A DNA stretch of 18,068 bases from Thermosaccharophagus gerlachensis (GCA_041538025.1 JBGOEV010000046.1:1-18068), one strand, 5' to 3'. Shown: positions 6,573 to 14,807, counted from the stretch's first letter. Notes: a model not told the origin generated them from the letters alone. Numbers and translations are program-made.

Positions 6573-7550
6573 TCATGCCAAACGCAACTTTTCGCCTCTA
6601 TCCTCAAGGAAGGCGTTCAATTCTTCTTTTGTCGGCAACGCTGGTATTACACCCATGCGTGTGCAAGTTAGTGCACCTGCTGCGTTTGCAATGCGTATGA
6701 TTTGATGGATTTCCTCACCGGATAGCTCCTCAATGTGCTTACCAATCAGCTGAGCGAGCATTGCAGCCACAAAGCCATCGCCAGCGCCAAGCGGGTCAAC
6801 CACATCAACCTCAAATGGCTCAACATTCATTGACACAGTGCCATTTGTGAACCATGCGCCATTTTCGCCCATAGTAACTACAACGAGCTTTGCACCCGCA
6901 TCCAGTATCTTCTTTGCGCCCTCGTTGAAATCGGCTGTTGAAGTGACAAACTCCCACTCTTCCTCCGCAAGCTTGACCACATCAGCAAAGCGCATAGCGT
7001 GCCATATCATGCGCCTGCCCTCGTCATGGTCATCCCAAAGTGGTGGGCGCCAATTCGGGTCGTATGAAACAAGCAAGCCAAAGCTTTTCGCCAACTCAGC
7101 TGCATAGAGTGTGGCTTCGCGGCTCGGCGAATGGCTTAGGCTGACGGAGCCAAAGTGAAAGAGCTTTGCGTCCTTGATGTAGTCCTTATCAATGTCTTGT
7201 GGCGAAAGCATTTGGTCTGCCCCCGGGTTGCGGTAGAAGGAGATCTCTTTCCTCCCGTCACTCCTGTTGGCAACGAAGGCAAGCGTTGTCCTTGCGCTTT
7301 TATCAAACTTAAGATGCGCTACATCAACGCCCTCCCGTTCCACCACCTCCCTCAGGAAGTGACCAAACGGGTCATCTCCGACCTTCCCTATGAAACCGAC
7401 GCTCACACCGAGCTTTGCTAACCCAACCGCAACATTCGCTGGTGCACCACCGGGAGCTTTCACAAACGACGGGCATTCACCGAGTGGCACATCAATGGTG
7501 AGGGAAACAAAGTCAATGAGCAACTCGCCTAATGTCACAGCCTCTGGCAT
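6573..7550 (-). CDS. PfkB-family sugar kinase, fructokinase-like
   Basis: This 325-aa cytoplasmic kinase phosphorylates a sugar with ATP; its family pattern fits fructokinase best. The PfkB signature 1 region is GGAPANVAVGLAKLG at 34-48. Signature 2 reads DPLGAGDGF with catalytic Asp258 (DTxGAGDxF is usual, so Pro-Leu is a modest variant). Length is typical. The ATG follows GGGGGTGAGAAGGC and overlaps the end of the upstream membrane glycosyltransferase gene by 16 bp, indicating translational coupling. It is the last gene of an operon with a ribose-type permease and binding protein, which suggests that it phosphorylates the imported sugar. Specificity is not proven. Confidence 0.93.
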   Translation of the reverse strand: MPEAVTLGELLIDFVSLTIDVPLGECPSFVKAPGGAPANVAVGLAKLGVSVGFIGKVGDDPFGHFLREVVEREGVDVAHLKFDKSARTTLAFVANRSDGRKEISFYRNPGADQMLSPQDIDKDYIKDAKLFHFGSVSLSHSPSREATLYAAELAKSFGLLVSYDPNWRPPLWDDHDEGRRMIWHAMRFADVVKLAEEEWEFVTSTADFNEGAKKILDAGAKLVVVTMGENGAWFTNGTVSMNVEPFEVDVVDPLGAGDGFVAAMLAQLIGKHIEELSGEEIHQIIRIANAAGALTCTRMGVIPALPTKEELNAFLEDRGEKLRLA

Positions 7551-8842
7551 GCCTTCTCACCCCCACATCTTGGTGAGCTATCACTCCCACAAAACCTGCA
7601 AAGCCATCGTAGCAAGCTTACAAAGAATGCGCCATTGAGCACATGAACTCCAAAAGATGACAGATAGAAGTAGTGCGGACTCCATAACCTGACGGGTATG
7701 AGCGGAAGCGATGCCACAACTATCCAAAGGAAGGGGAACGGTAATGCACTCCTCGCATGGCGCCATGATAACATGAGCAACACCGCAAAGAGACACATCT
7801 GCAAGAAGAGGTAAACCGTGCGCATCGTTAGGAGCGAATACGGAATAGCTATGAGCCACGTGGGCAGTTCAGAGACATACGGCAACAGGCGGATTGAAAG
7901 GATGTAAAGCTGTGTAGCAAACCTCTCTGGCTTCATAGCGAGCATTCCATGTTTGTGCATAGCTTCAGGCAAGGAAGAATGGTAAGCGAGAAGCCAGAAG
8001 AAGACAACAACTGCCATGAAGAAGATTGCTATAGCAGACCTTGATAAGTCAGGCTTGTGTTCGTTGTGCCAACCCGCAAGAACGCAGGTAAGCATGAGTA
8101 GCGGCAATACGCATGCTATTTCTTTTGCCCAAAGCGATATTACCGTCATAACGCATGCCAACATAAGCCACTTTGGATGCCCACAATAAGACCATTTCAA
8201 CCCAAGCATCAGCGTAGCCATGACAAGCGGAACACATAACACATCAGGGCGAGTTGACATGAAAGTGAGGGTTACAACCGATGGTGCATACCAAACGAGC
8301 GCAAACGAAACCATCCCAGCAACAGCAACACTACCGTCACCCGTCACTGCCTCAATCAGGAGGGCAAATAAGAGTGTAGTGAGCACATGCAACAGCCAAG
8401 CTGTCAAAATGTATCCAGAGCGTCTATCACCCCAAAGCTTGTAATCAATGAGGAGCGAGATACTGGTTATGGGTCTGTAAAAACCGTTCTTGCCCACCCA
8501 ATCCCCACAAAACCACCCCACAATATCATTCAATTTGCGCACGCTATGCAAGTTGGAAAACAAAAGCCACTCATCACCATAATGCCACTGCGGTATACCA
8601 ACCCACACAAAGCGAAGGCTATGGCTAACCTTTGGTGAGGGCGTAAACTGCTTTGGTTGTGAAGTGAAGACGAAGTAAAGCTTCGGTGTGCTGAGGAGGA
8701 ACGAGATAACCAAGAGCCTGTGCGGGAACTTTGAAGGGCAAAGGCATGCCATAAGCTTCAAAGTGGCGAGCGCAACACCTACGATAGGCGCGATAAGCAT
8801 CTTATTGATGCGAGCTGAGTATGGCGATACATTGCTTCTCAT
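7535..8842 (-). CDS. GT-C-type membrane glycosyltransferase (PMT/TMTC-like)
   Basis: A 435-aa polytopic membrane protein with about nine to eleven hydrophobic segments. The pattern fits GT-C enzymes that take sugar from a polyprenyl-phosphate donor. The first large outer loop carries an acidic motif, HYGDEW (D90, E91), in the place of the PMT catalytic acidic pair. It is followed by NGFYRPITSISLLIDYKLWG (120-139), the YRP-containing block seen in TMTC-like proteins. There is no TPR tail, so it is shorter than TMTC proteins. It starts at an ATG following AGGAGACGAA. It sits between the sugar-binding protein and the PfkB kinase gene. The acceptor, protein or glycan, is unknown and the family call is by motif pattern only. 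Confidence 0.75.
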   Translation of the reverse strand: MRSNVSPYSARINKMLIAPIVGVALATLKLMACLCPSKFPHRLLVISFLLSTPKLYFVFTSQPKQFTPSPKVSHSLRFVWVGIPQWHYGDEWLLFSNLHSVRKLNDIVGWFCGDWVGKNGFYRPITSISLLIDYKLWGDRRSGYILTAWLLHVLTTLLFALLIEAVTGDGSVAVAGMVSFALVWYAPSVVTLTFMSTRPDVLCVPLVMATLMLGLKWSYCGHPKWLMLACVMTVISLWAKEIACVLPLLMLTCVLAGWHNEHKPDLSRSAIAIFFMAVVVFFWLLAYHSSLPEAMHKHGMLAMKPERFATQLYILSIRLLPYVSELPTWLIAIPYSLLTMRTVYLFLQMCLFAVLLMLSWRHARSALPFPFLWIVVASLPLIPVRLWSPHYFYLSSFGVHVLNGAFFVSLLRWLCRFCGSDSSPRCGGEKACQRL

Positions 8843-8894
8843 TTCGTCTCCTGACGCGAATTTGCGCTATGAGAAAAGCTTTCATCCACGACGC

Positions 8895-9875
8895 TCAAGT
8901 TTCGGGCTTCTTGAGTAGCTCCCTCGCTTTAGGTGGCGTTATGATATCAACTCCAGTGTCAACAACCCTCGGTATTTTCTTGCCCTCAATCGCGTCTTTG
9001 AGGAGCTTAACAGCAAGATAACCCATCTTGTATGGGCGTTGCTCAATTATTGCTTGAACGACACCCTCAGCGCAAAACCTTATTGTATCAGGCATCGCAT
9101 CAAAGCCCACTATCTTCACCTTTGAAGCTAACCCTCTTGACTCAACTGCCTGTGCAGCCCCCGGGGCACCAAACGCATTAACTCCAAATATGCCAGCCAA
9201 GTCACTATCGGCAGTAAGAGCATTTTCTGCTATGCTTAATGCGAGGACTTGATCACTTTGGCAAGCCTGCTCGGACACAATCTTAATCTTCGGATACTTG
9301 CTTATCACTTCCTTGAACCCAGCAACCCTTTCCATCAGGTTCTGCGCCCCCGGAACACCAGTTATGATTAGCACTTTGCCTTCCCCACCAAGCAACTTGA
9401 CCATTTGCTCGCCAGCTATTCTTCCAGCCTTCCTGTTGTCAGTGCCAATATAGCAAAGCCTTTTGTCGGTGTTTGCATCGGAGTCAACGGTTATGACCGG
9501 GATGCCTTTTTGAACCGCCTTCTCAATGACTGGGACGAGCGCATCACCGTCACACGGTGAAATCCCAATCCCGTCAACGCCCCTGCTGATAAGGTTCTCA
9601 ACTATCTCAACTTGCTTATCCACATCAACCTCGCTTGGAGGACCAATAAAATCAACCTGTATGCCGAGTTCCTTTTGTGCTTGCATCACACCTCTCTCAC
9701 ACTTAGCCCAATATTCACCGGTGCGAGCTTTTGGGACAATGGCAATTGATATGACTTTGCCTCCCTTTGAAGTTTCGCTAACTTTACTTCCTTCCCTTCG
9801 GCAGCACAAGAGAGAAACAAATGCGCCAAAGAGGAGAACTACAGCGAGTTTGCGAGGGCACATTCTTAGCATCAT
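8895..9875 (-). CDS. Ribose-type ABC sugar-binding lipoprotein
   Basis: A 326-aa periplasmic-binding-protein-like domain of the RbsB/LacI fold that captures a sugar outside the membrane. It has a basic N-terminus, a hydrophobic core and a C24-C25 pair (SLLCC) fitting a lipoprotein signal peptide, though the lipobox is not ideal. Family blocks include a GVDGIGISPCDGDAL segment, PVITVDSD, YIGTDNRKAGRIAGE, and VGFDAMPDTIRFCAEG near the hinge. It starts at one of two tandem ATGs (9875 or 9872), after AAGGGAGGG. It follows the permease gene by 27 bp. The sugar is unknown; pentose, galactose or inositol are all possible for this class. Confidence 0.95.
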   Translation of the reverse strand: MMLRMCPRKLAVVLLFGAFVSLLCCRREGSKVSETSKGGKVISIAIVPKARTGEYWAKCERGVMQAQKELGIQVDFIGPPSEVDVDKQVEIVENLISRGVDGIGISPCDGDALVPVIEKAVQKGIPVITVDSDANTDKRLCYIGTDNRKAGRIAGEQMVKLLGGEGKVLIITGVPGAQNLMERVAGFKEVISKYPKIKIVSEQACQSDQVLALSIAENALTADSDLAGIFGVNAFGAPGAAQAVESRGLASKVKIVGFDAMPDTIRFCAEGVVQAIIEQRPYKMGYLAVKLLKDAIEGKKIPRVVDTGVDIITPPKARELLKKPET

Positions 9876-9902
9876 CCTTCCCTCCCTTCTTGCGGATGTG
9901 TT

Positions 9903-10916
9903 TCATCTCCTTCTCACGAGTCTATCAAACATCACTGCAAGGATGATTACACATCCGACTATTACCTGTTGCCAGAATGCCGAGACACGCAACAGCACTA
10001 ACCCGTTGCGCAATATGGCTATCAACGCTGCACCAAAAAATGTCCCGATCACTGTCCCTCTACCACCTATCAAACTCGTCCCACCTATAACGACAGCAGC
10101 TATCGCATCAAGCTCCCACATCTGTCCATCAGTGGGGCGGACTGAGCGGACACGCCCACCAAGCAACACGCCAGAAAGTCCGGCAAGAAAACCACACATG
10201 CAATAGACGGAAAGCTTCACCAAAGCCACATTGACGCCACAGAGCCTCGCTGCTTCTTCATTACCACCAATTGCATAAACATATCGCCCAAAACGAGTGT
10301 GCGAAAGAATGATGTAACCAACGAGGACTACAAAACCAGCTATCAAGACTGGCATCGGCAAGCCACCGATTATCGGTAGAGCTAATTTTTCGCTGAGCAA
10401 GCCATCGCCGAGCCAGTGGAACAAATCAATGCCACGAGCCTGCAAGAGCGATATACTGAAGCCACCCGTGAACACGAGTGCCAAGCCCCTCGCTATGCTC
10501 ATCATGCCAAGTGTAGCTATGAACGGTGGCAAGCGCACGAACGCCACAAGCGCACCGTTAATGAAACCGCAAAGAACTGCTACCAGTAATCCAATCGGCA
10601 CACCTACTGCAAGCCCAAATCCATATGTGACAGCGATATACGCGAAAGTGCATTCACAAAGCGCCATCACAGAACCAACTGATAAGTCAATGCCACTGGT
10701 TATGATAACCATGGTCATCCCGACGCTTACGATGATGTTGAACGACATCTGTCTGAGGAGGTTCTGCCAGTTTTCAGCTGTGGCGAAGTTTGGTGCTATA
10801 GTAGCAAGGACTATGCATATTAAACCTGTAGCGACACCCGGACCAAACTGAGCCCACAGCTTCCACAACCATTCTCGCCACTTTTCAATTCCCACAATCG
10901 CTTCAGCCCTTCCCAT
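9903..10916 (-). CDS. Ribose-type ABC sugar permease (RbsC-like)
   Basis: A 337-aa inner-membrane permease of the branched BPD_transp_2 type with about nine to ten hydrophobic spans. Signature blocks are MTMVIITSGIDLSVGSVMAL near residue 70, the cytoplasmic GRYVYAIGGNEEAARLCGV loop that contacts the ATPase, and AIAAVVIGGTSLIGGRGT. The ATG (10914-10916) is three bases after the stop of the upstream hydrolase gene, with no good Shine-Dalgarno, so translation probably depends on coupling. The ATPase (RbsA) expected beside it is not encoded anywhere in this window, so the transporter must borrow one or have it elsewhere. Confidence 0.95.
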   Translation of the reverse strand: MGRAEAIVGIEKWREWLWKLWAQFGPGVATGLICIVLATIAPNFATAENWQNLLRQMSFNIIVSVGMTMVIITSGIDLSVGSVMALCECTFAYIAVTYGFGLAVGVPIGLLVAVLCGFINGALVAFVRLPPFIATLGMMSIARGLALVFTGGFSISLLQARGIDLFHWLGDGLLSEKLALPIIGGLPMPVLIAGFVVLVGYIILSHTRFGRYVYAIGGNEEAARLCGVNVALVKLSVYCMCGFLAGLSGVLLGGRVRSVRPTDGQMWELDAIAAVVIGGTSLIGGRGTVIGTFFGAALIAILRNGLVLLRVSAFWQQVIVGCVIILAVMFDRLVRRR

Positions 10917-10919
10917 CAG

Positions 10920-11570
10920 CTAAAGAGCTGGCTCAAGTATTTCAACTTGCGTTATTTCTCCAGCGAGCTCCTTGAACTGGAGTGCATCATGCTTGCTACC
11001 AACTATATCGCCATAATGCATCGGTATAGCTATGCGAGGTTTAAAAGCCTTGACTGAATTGGAAGCCTCTTTAGCATCCATAACATAGATACCGCTAACT
11101 GGCAATAGCGCAACATCAATTTCCTTCAGCTTCCCCATTTCGCCTATGTAATCGGTATCACCAGCGTGGTAAATCCTGACGCCACCGATGGTGATGACAT
11201 ACCCAACGCCACCTGCACCTACTGGGTGGTATGACTTGAGGACATTGTAGGCTGGAATAACTTCAACAGTGATTGAGCCAAGCTCATGTATCTGTCCGGC
11301 AGCCACTTCAAGTTTCTTTCCGGGCAACTCCGCAACCTTCTTCATGACTGCTCTTGGTCCGACTATAGTAGTGCGGTCCGAAGAGAGCACCATCAGTGAG
11401 GGCATATCACAATGGTCATAGTGCTCATGCGTTATGAAGATGAAATCAACTACGTCTTTGCTCCTAACACCATATGGGTCAATGTAAACAACAACGCCAC
11501 CCCCAGCGATTTTGAAACCTGCATGCTTAAGCCACGTTATCTCAACTTCGCCTACATTTAAGCTCTTCAT
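10920..11570 (-). CDS. Metallo-beta-lactamase-fold metal-dependent hydrolase (UPF0173/UlaG-like)
   Basis: A 216-aa cytoplasmic hydrolase. THEHYDHCD contains the HxHxDH zinc motif. Further ligands are AGDTDYIG (Asp in the later metal motif) and PMHYGD (terminal His). The overall pattern matches UPF0173 and L-ascorbate-6-phosphate lactonase-related proteins, so hydrolysis of a phosphorylated sugar-like ester is possible but unproven. I use the ATG at 11570 rather than an upstream frame start at 11618, because GGAGGTGAG lies directly upstream and homologues begin close to this MKSLNVGEVEITWL segment. It is the first gene of the sugar-transport operon, three bases from the permease. Confidence 0.9.
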   Translation of the reverse strand: MKSLNVGEVEITWLKHAGFKIAGGGVVVYIDPYGVRSKDVVDFIFITHEHYDHCDMPSLMVLSSDRTTIVGPRAVMKKVAELPGKKLEVAAGQIHELGSITVEVIPAYNVLKSYHPVGAGGVGYVITIGGVRIYHAGDTDYIGEMGKLKEIDVALLPVSGIYVMDAKEASNSVKAFKPRIAIPMHYGDIVGSKHDALQFKELAGEITQVEILEPAL

Positions 11571-11618
11571 ACCTCTCACCTCCAAAGCTACGAGTATTGC
11601 ATACGGCGCTATTTGCAA

Positions 11619-11647
11619 ATTCTACAACGCATTATGGGAACTTGCAA
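11619..11647 (-). promoter_or_regulatory. Promoter of the hydrolase-permease-kinase operon (TTGCAA-17-TAGAAT)
   Basis: On the minus strand TTGCAA at 11642-11647 lies 17 bp before TAGAAT at 11619-11624. The transcript would begin about 42 nt before the ATG at 11570. Confidence 0.55.
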
Positions 11648-11672
11648 TAGAGGGGCTATCTACCAAACGCGC

Positions 11673-11678
11673 TAAAAT
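11673..11678 (+). promoter_or_regulatory. -10 element of the zinc-ribbon gene
   Basis: TAAAAT preceded by CGCGC, closely like the strong promoter at 109-114. No good -35 is seen at the usual distance. The transcript would start near 11685, about 20 nt before the ATG. Confidence 0.4.
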
Positions 11679-11707
11679 AATTGATGTGAGAACGGAGGTG
11701 CTCCAAG

Positions 11708-12079
11708 ATGCAGCAACCAATCTTCTGCAGTGGATGTGGCAAGCTGATCACCCTCAGGGATGTAAAGCAAATCGGAATATGGATTCACACTAAGGGCGAT
11801 GTTGGCTTAGTGATCAACTATATTTGCTCAAGCTGTAGACATAGTGAGAAGAAAGCTATCAAGACCGACATATGGCTTCCAATGCACGGCGATATGCTTG
11901 GCGAGATGACACCACACGAACGACAAAAGTTTGCACAAATGAAGCCGATAACATCGGATGAACTAATTGAGTTCTACCGTTACTTACGCAACCTACGTCG
12001 CCTACCTAAAACGAAACTCGGGGCAAAGCAAAAGAAAGCAAACAAAGGTTGCAACCACATACACTCACAACGCTCTTAA
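11708..12079 (+). CDS. Small zinc-ribbon protein of unknown function
   Basis: A 123-aa protein not recognised as a named family. C7-S-G-C10 and C40-S-S-C43 form a classic CxxC...CxxC zinc ribbon covering residues 5-45. The C-terminal third is very basic (RYLRNLRRLPKTKLGAKQKK) and might bind nucleic acid. A middle segment MTPHERQKFAQMKPIT is helical. The ATG follows GGAGGTG at seven bases, an excellent ribosome binding site. It is divergent from the sugar operon and convergent with tuf. A single-gene transcript is likely. Confidence 0.8.
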   Translation: MQQPIFCSGCGKLITLRDVKQIGIWIHTKGDVGLVINYICSSCRHSEKKAIKTDIWLPMHGDMLGEMTPHERQKFAQMKPITSDELIEFYRYLRNLRRLPKTKLGAKQKKANKGCNHIHSQRS

Positions 12080-12094
12080 GGTTACACAACCTTA
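12077..12094. terminator. Short stem-loop between convergent zinc-ribbon gene and tuf
   Basis: TAAGGTT and AACCTTA form a perfect 7-bp stem with an ACAC loop, and the stem starts with the zinc-ribbon stop codon. No U-run follows on either strand, so it is a weak candidate for a shared terminator. Confidence 0.3.
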
Positions 12095-12157
12095 TACTCC
12101 GTCCTGCGTTAGCAAAAGCTTACTCCATGTGGGTCGTGAAGATGTCTTGGTTTGCCC

Positions 12158-13360
12158 TCACTCGTATATCTTAGTGACTACCCCTGCACCTACTGTCTTT
12201 CCACCCTCTCGTATTGCGAAGCGCAGCCCCTCTTCAATAGCTATTGGGGCTATCAACTCAACATCAAATTCGGTGTTATCTCCCGGCATGACCATTTCAA
12301 CGCCCTCTGGGAGAATGATTGTGCCAGTGACATCTGTAGTTCTAAAGTAGAACTGTGGACGATAACCTGTATGGAATGGAGTATGCCTTCCACCTTCCTC
12401 TCGGCTAAGGACATAAACCTGCGCCCTGAACTTCGTATGCGGTTTGATTGAGCCGGGAGCAGCAACAACATGCCCACGCCTTACAGCTTCTTTCTCAACA
12501 CCGCGCAACAGCACGCCTATGTTGTCACCGGGGAGCGCTTGGTCAAGCGTCTTTCGGAACATCTCAATGCTTGTGCAAACTGTCTTTATGGGCTCGTAAC
12601 TGAAACCAACTACTTCAACTTCATCACCGGGACGAAGTGTTCCTCTTTCAACCCTACCTGTTGCCACAGTCCCTCGCCCTGAGATGCTAAAGACATCCTC
12701 AACTGGCATCAAGAATGGCATATCAGCTGGGCGAACCGGCTGTGGTATGTGTTCGTCAACCGCCTCCATAAGCTTCCATATAGCACCACACCACTCGCAT
12801 TCCTCTTTCCCACAACCACATTCAAGCACCTTTAAAGCACTGCCTGCAATCACAGGAACCTCATCGCCCGGAAAACCATACTTGGTCAACAACTCCCTAA
12901 CCTCAAGCTCAACGAGCTCAATGAGCTCCTTATCAGGCATTTGATCAACCTTGTTCAAGAAGACAAGGATGTATGGAACGCCAACTTGCCTTGCCAGAAG
13001 GACGTGTTCCCTTGTTTGCGGCATTGGACCATCAGCAGCGCTGACAACCAGAATAGCTCCATCCATCTGTGCAGCACCTGTAATCATGTTCTTGATGTAG
13101 TCTGCGTGCCCGGGGCAATCTATGTGTGCGTAGTGTCGCTTCTCCGTCTCAAACTCAATGTGCGCTATCTGTATAGTCAAGCCACGAGCTTTTTCCTCTG
13201 GTGCTTTGTCTATCTCTTCATATTTGGTGAAGCGTGCCAAGCCTCGCTTTGATAGAACGAGTGTTATCGCTGATGTAAGTGTTGTTTTGCCGTGATCAAC
13301 ATGTCCTATTGTGCCTATGTTAACATGTGGCTTTGTTCGCTCAAACTTCGGACGAGCCAT
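12158..13360 (-). CDS. tuf: Elongation factor Tu
   Basis: This 400-aa GTPase delivers aminoacyl-tRNA to the ribosome. G1 is GHVDHGKT (19-26), G3 is DCPGH (81-85), G4 is NKVD (136-139) and G5 is SAL (174-176). Domains 2 and 3 are complete, ending KTVGAGVVTKIYE. The switch I block reads RGLTIQIAH instead of the usual RGITINTAH; the Mg-binding Thr62 is kept. Residues 181-191 carry C-G-C-G-K-E-E-C-E-W-C, four cysteines in the helix after G5, where most EF-Tu have none; this may hold a metal. AAGGGGG precedes the ATG. It has its own promoter (13408-13436) but also lies downstream of the 5S and tRNA-Asn genes on the same strand. Confidence 0.98.
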   Translation of the reverse strand: MARPKFERTKPHVNIGTIGHVDHGKTTLTSAITLVLSKRGLARFTKYEEIDKAPEEKARGLTIQIAHIEFETEKRHYAHIDCPGHADYIKNMITGAAQMDGAILVVSAADGPMPQTREHVLLARQVGVPYILVFLNKVDQMPDKELIELVELEVRELLTKYGFPGDEVPVIAGSALKVLECGCGKEECEWCGAIWKLMEAVDEHIPQPVRPADMPFLMPVEDVFSISGRGTVATGRVERGTLRPGDEVEVVGFSYEPIKTVCTSIEMFRKTLDQALPGDNIGVLLRGVEKEAVRRGHVVAAPGSIKPHTKFRAQVYVLSREEGGRHTPFHTGYRPQFYFRTTDVTGTIILPEGVEMVMPGDNTEFDVELIAPIAIEEGLRFAIREGGKTVGAGVVTKIYE

Positions 13361-13407
13361 CTCACATCATCCCCCTTGCTTCTTAATTGTGACAGGTTGC
13401 GCAATCC

Positions 13408-13436
13408 ATTATAGCAATGAAGTAATCCATCGTCAA
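13408..13436 (-). promoter_or_regulatory. tuf promoter (TTGACG-17-TATAAT, extended -10)
   Basis: On the minus strand TTGACG (13431-13436) and a perfect TATAAT (13408-13413) are 17 bp apart, and TGC directly precedes the -10 (TGn extension). The transcript would start near 13401 with a leader of about 40 nt. This is among the best promoters in the window, as expected for tuf. Confidence 0.75.
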
Positions 13437-13488
13437 CCTGAATGCTTAGATATCGCTACCGCAGTATGACGCGTCAGTTTAGCAAAAT

Positions 13489-13564
13489 TGGCTCCGCGGG
13501 CAGGACTCGAACCTGCGACCTGCGGGTTAACAGCCCGCCGCTCTGCCTGTTGAGCTACCGCGGA
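13489..13564 (-). tRNA. tRNA-Asn (anticodon GTT)
   Basis: The minus strand folds into a full cloverleaf of 76 nt including an encoded CCA. The acceptor stem is TCCGCGG/CCGCGGA with discriminator G, the D-stem is GCTC/GAGC, and the anticodon stem is GCGGG/CCCGC with loop CTGTTAA, giving GTT. The T-arm is GCAGG-TTCGAGT-CCTGC. U1 and G73 match known bacterial tRNA-Asn identity. It lies between the 5S gene and tuf on the same strand. Confidence 0.97.
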
Positions 13565-13615
13565 GCCTCTTAAGCTGTCCAAATAAGCTACATTGCAACT
13601 ATTGCGGGAGGTGGA

Positions 13616-13735
<120 letters not shown>

Positions 13736-13765
13736 CCCACCATCTTCTCAAATGCTCATCTCACA

Positions 13766-13771
13766 ATTATA
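13766..13771 (-). promoter_or_regulatory. -10 element upstream of the 5S rRNA
   Basis: A perfect TATAAT on the minus strand, preceded by GCGCGC and overlapping the TAA stop of amrS. The transcript would start near 13759, about 24 nt before the mature 5S end. No convincing -35 is visible 16-18 bp upstream, so this rests on the -10 and position. Confidence 0.45.
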
Positions 13772-14807
13772 GCGCGCTCTGCCAATCATTACTCTTGGAT
13801 GAAAGCCCAACACCTGCTATTTGAGAATTACACTTTGGGCATTTGCTATCCGTGATTATGTTGCGAGCAACATAATAACCAACGCGCCTTATCAACAGCT
13901 CACCACAGTTGTAGCAGTATGTGTTTTCCTCTTGTGGCACATTGCCTAAGTAAACATACTGCAAACCTTCTTCCTTACCTATCTCATAGGCTCGCAAAAG
14001 CTTCTCAATCGGCGTTGGTGGCAATGATGTCATCTTGTATGCCGGAAAGAAACGGCTTATGTGCCATGGTGTCTCCTTGCCAAGCTCATCAGCTATGAAC
14101 TTCGCTATATCACGCAACTCCATCGGGTCATCGTTTATCGTGGGTATGATGAGCGTTGTAACTTCAACCCATATCCCAAATCGCTTCATGAGCTTCAAAG
14201 AGTTTAGGACTGGCTCAAGCCTTGCTCCCATATACCGACGATAAGTCTCATCCCTGAAAGCCTTGAGGTCAACATTGGCTGCATCAAGCAGATGATGATA
14301 CTCGTTCAACATCTCTTCGGTCATATAGCCGTTTGTAACATAAACATTTGCGATGCCCTTCTCTCGCGCCAACTTTGATGTGTCGTAGGTGTATTCAAAG
14401 AAGACGGTTGGCTCAGTGTATGTGTAGGCGATGCTTTTGCAGTTGGTGCGCTGTGCAGCATTCACGATTCTCTCTGGAGATTTCTCCTCACCAAGGATGA
14501 TATGTCTTTCCCTCGGCATCTGTGATATCTCCCAGTTCTGACACCATGGGCATCTGAAGTTGCATCCAGAAGTGGCTATTGAGTATGCTCCAGAACCAGG
14601 ATAAAAGTGAAAGAGTGGCTTCTTCTCAATTGGGTCAACATGCTCAGCTATGAGCTGACCATAAACGAGCGAGTAAAGCTTACCACCTCTATTCTCACGC
14701 ACATGGCATATCCCACGATTACCGTCAGAGATAACACAGCGATGCGCACACAAGTTGCACCTTACTTTCCCGTTTGAGAGCTTCTCATAGAGCATAGCCT
14801 CTCGCAT
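13767..14807 (-). CDS. amrS: AmrS-type radical SAM enzyme (AmmeMemoRadiSam system)
   Basis: A 346-aa iron-sulfur enzyme. The SAM-cluster motif CNFRCPWC is at residues 82-89, followed by a QNWEISQ segment typical of this family. An N-terminal cluster C17-x2-C20-x3-C24-x9-C34 and a C-terminal zinc-ribbon-like CYNC...CPKC pair are also present. The family is conserved and often co-occurs with Memo-like (AmrB) and AMMECR1 (AmrA) proteins; its reaction is, as far as I know, not settled. Neither partner is encoded nearby. The ATG at 14807 follows GGTGAT at five bases. It is divergent from the isomerase-fold gene, and its stop codon overlaps the probable -10 of the 5S gene. Confidence 0.93.
   Translation of the reverse strand: MREAMLYEKLSNGKVRCNLCAHRCVISDGNRGICHVRENRGGKLYSLVYGQLIAEHVDPIEKKPLFHFYPGSGAYSIATSGCNFRCPWCQNWEISQMPRERHIILGEEKSPERIVNAAQRTNCKSIAYTYTEPTVFFEYTYDTSKLAREKGIANVYVTNGYMTEEMLNEYHHLLDAANVDLKAFRDETYRRYMGARLEPVLNSLKLMKRFGIWVEVTTLIIPTINDDPMELRDIAKFIADELGKETPWHISRFFPAYKMTSLPPTPIEKLLRAYEIGKEEGLQYVYLGNVPQEENTYCYNCGELLIRRVGYYVARNIITDSKCPKCNSQIAGVGLSSKSNDWQSAL

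Noticed and set aside
9526..10206. 226-aa plus-strand frame
   Set aside because: Spans two strong minus-strand genes (binding protein and permease) antisense; Thr/Pro/Ser-rich shadow composition.
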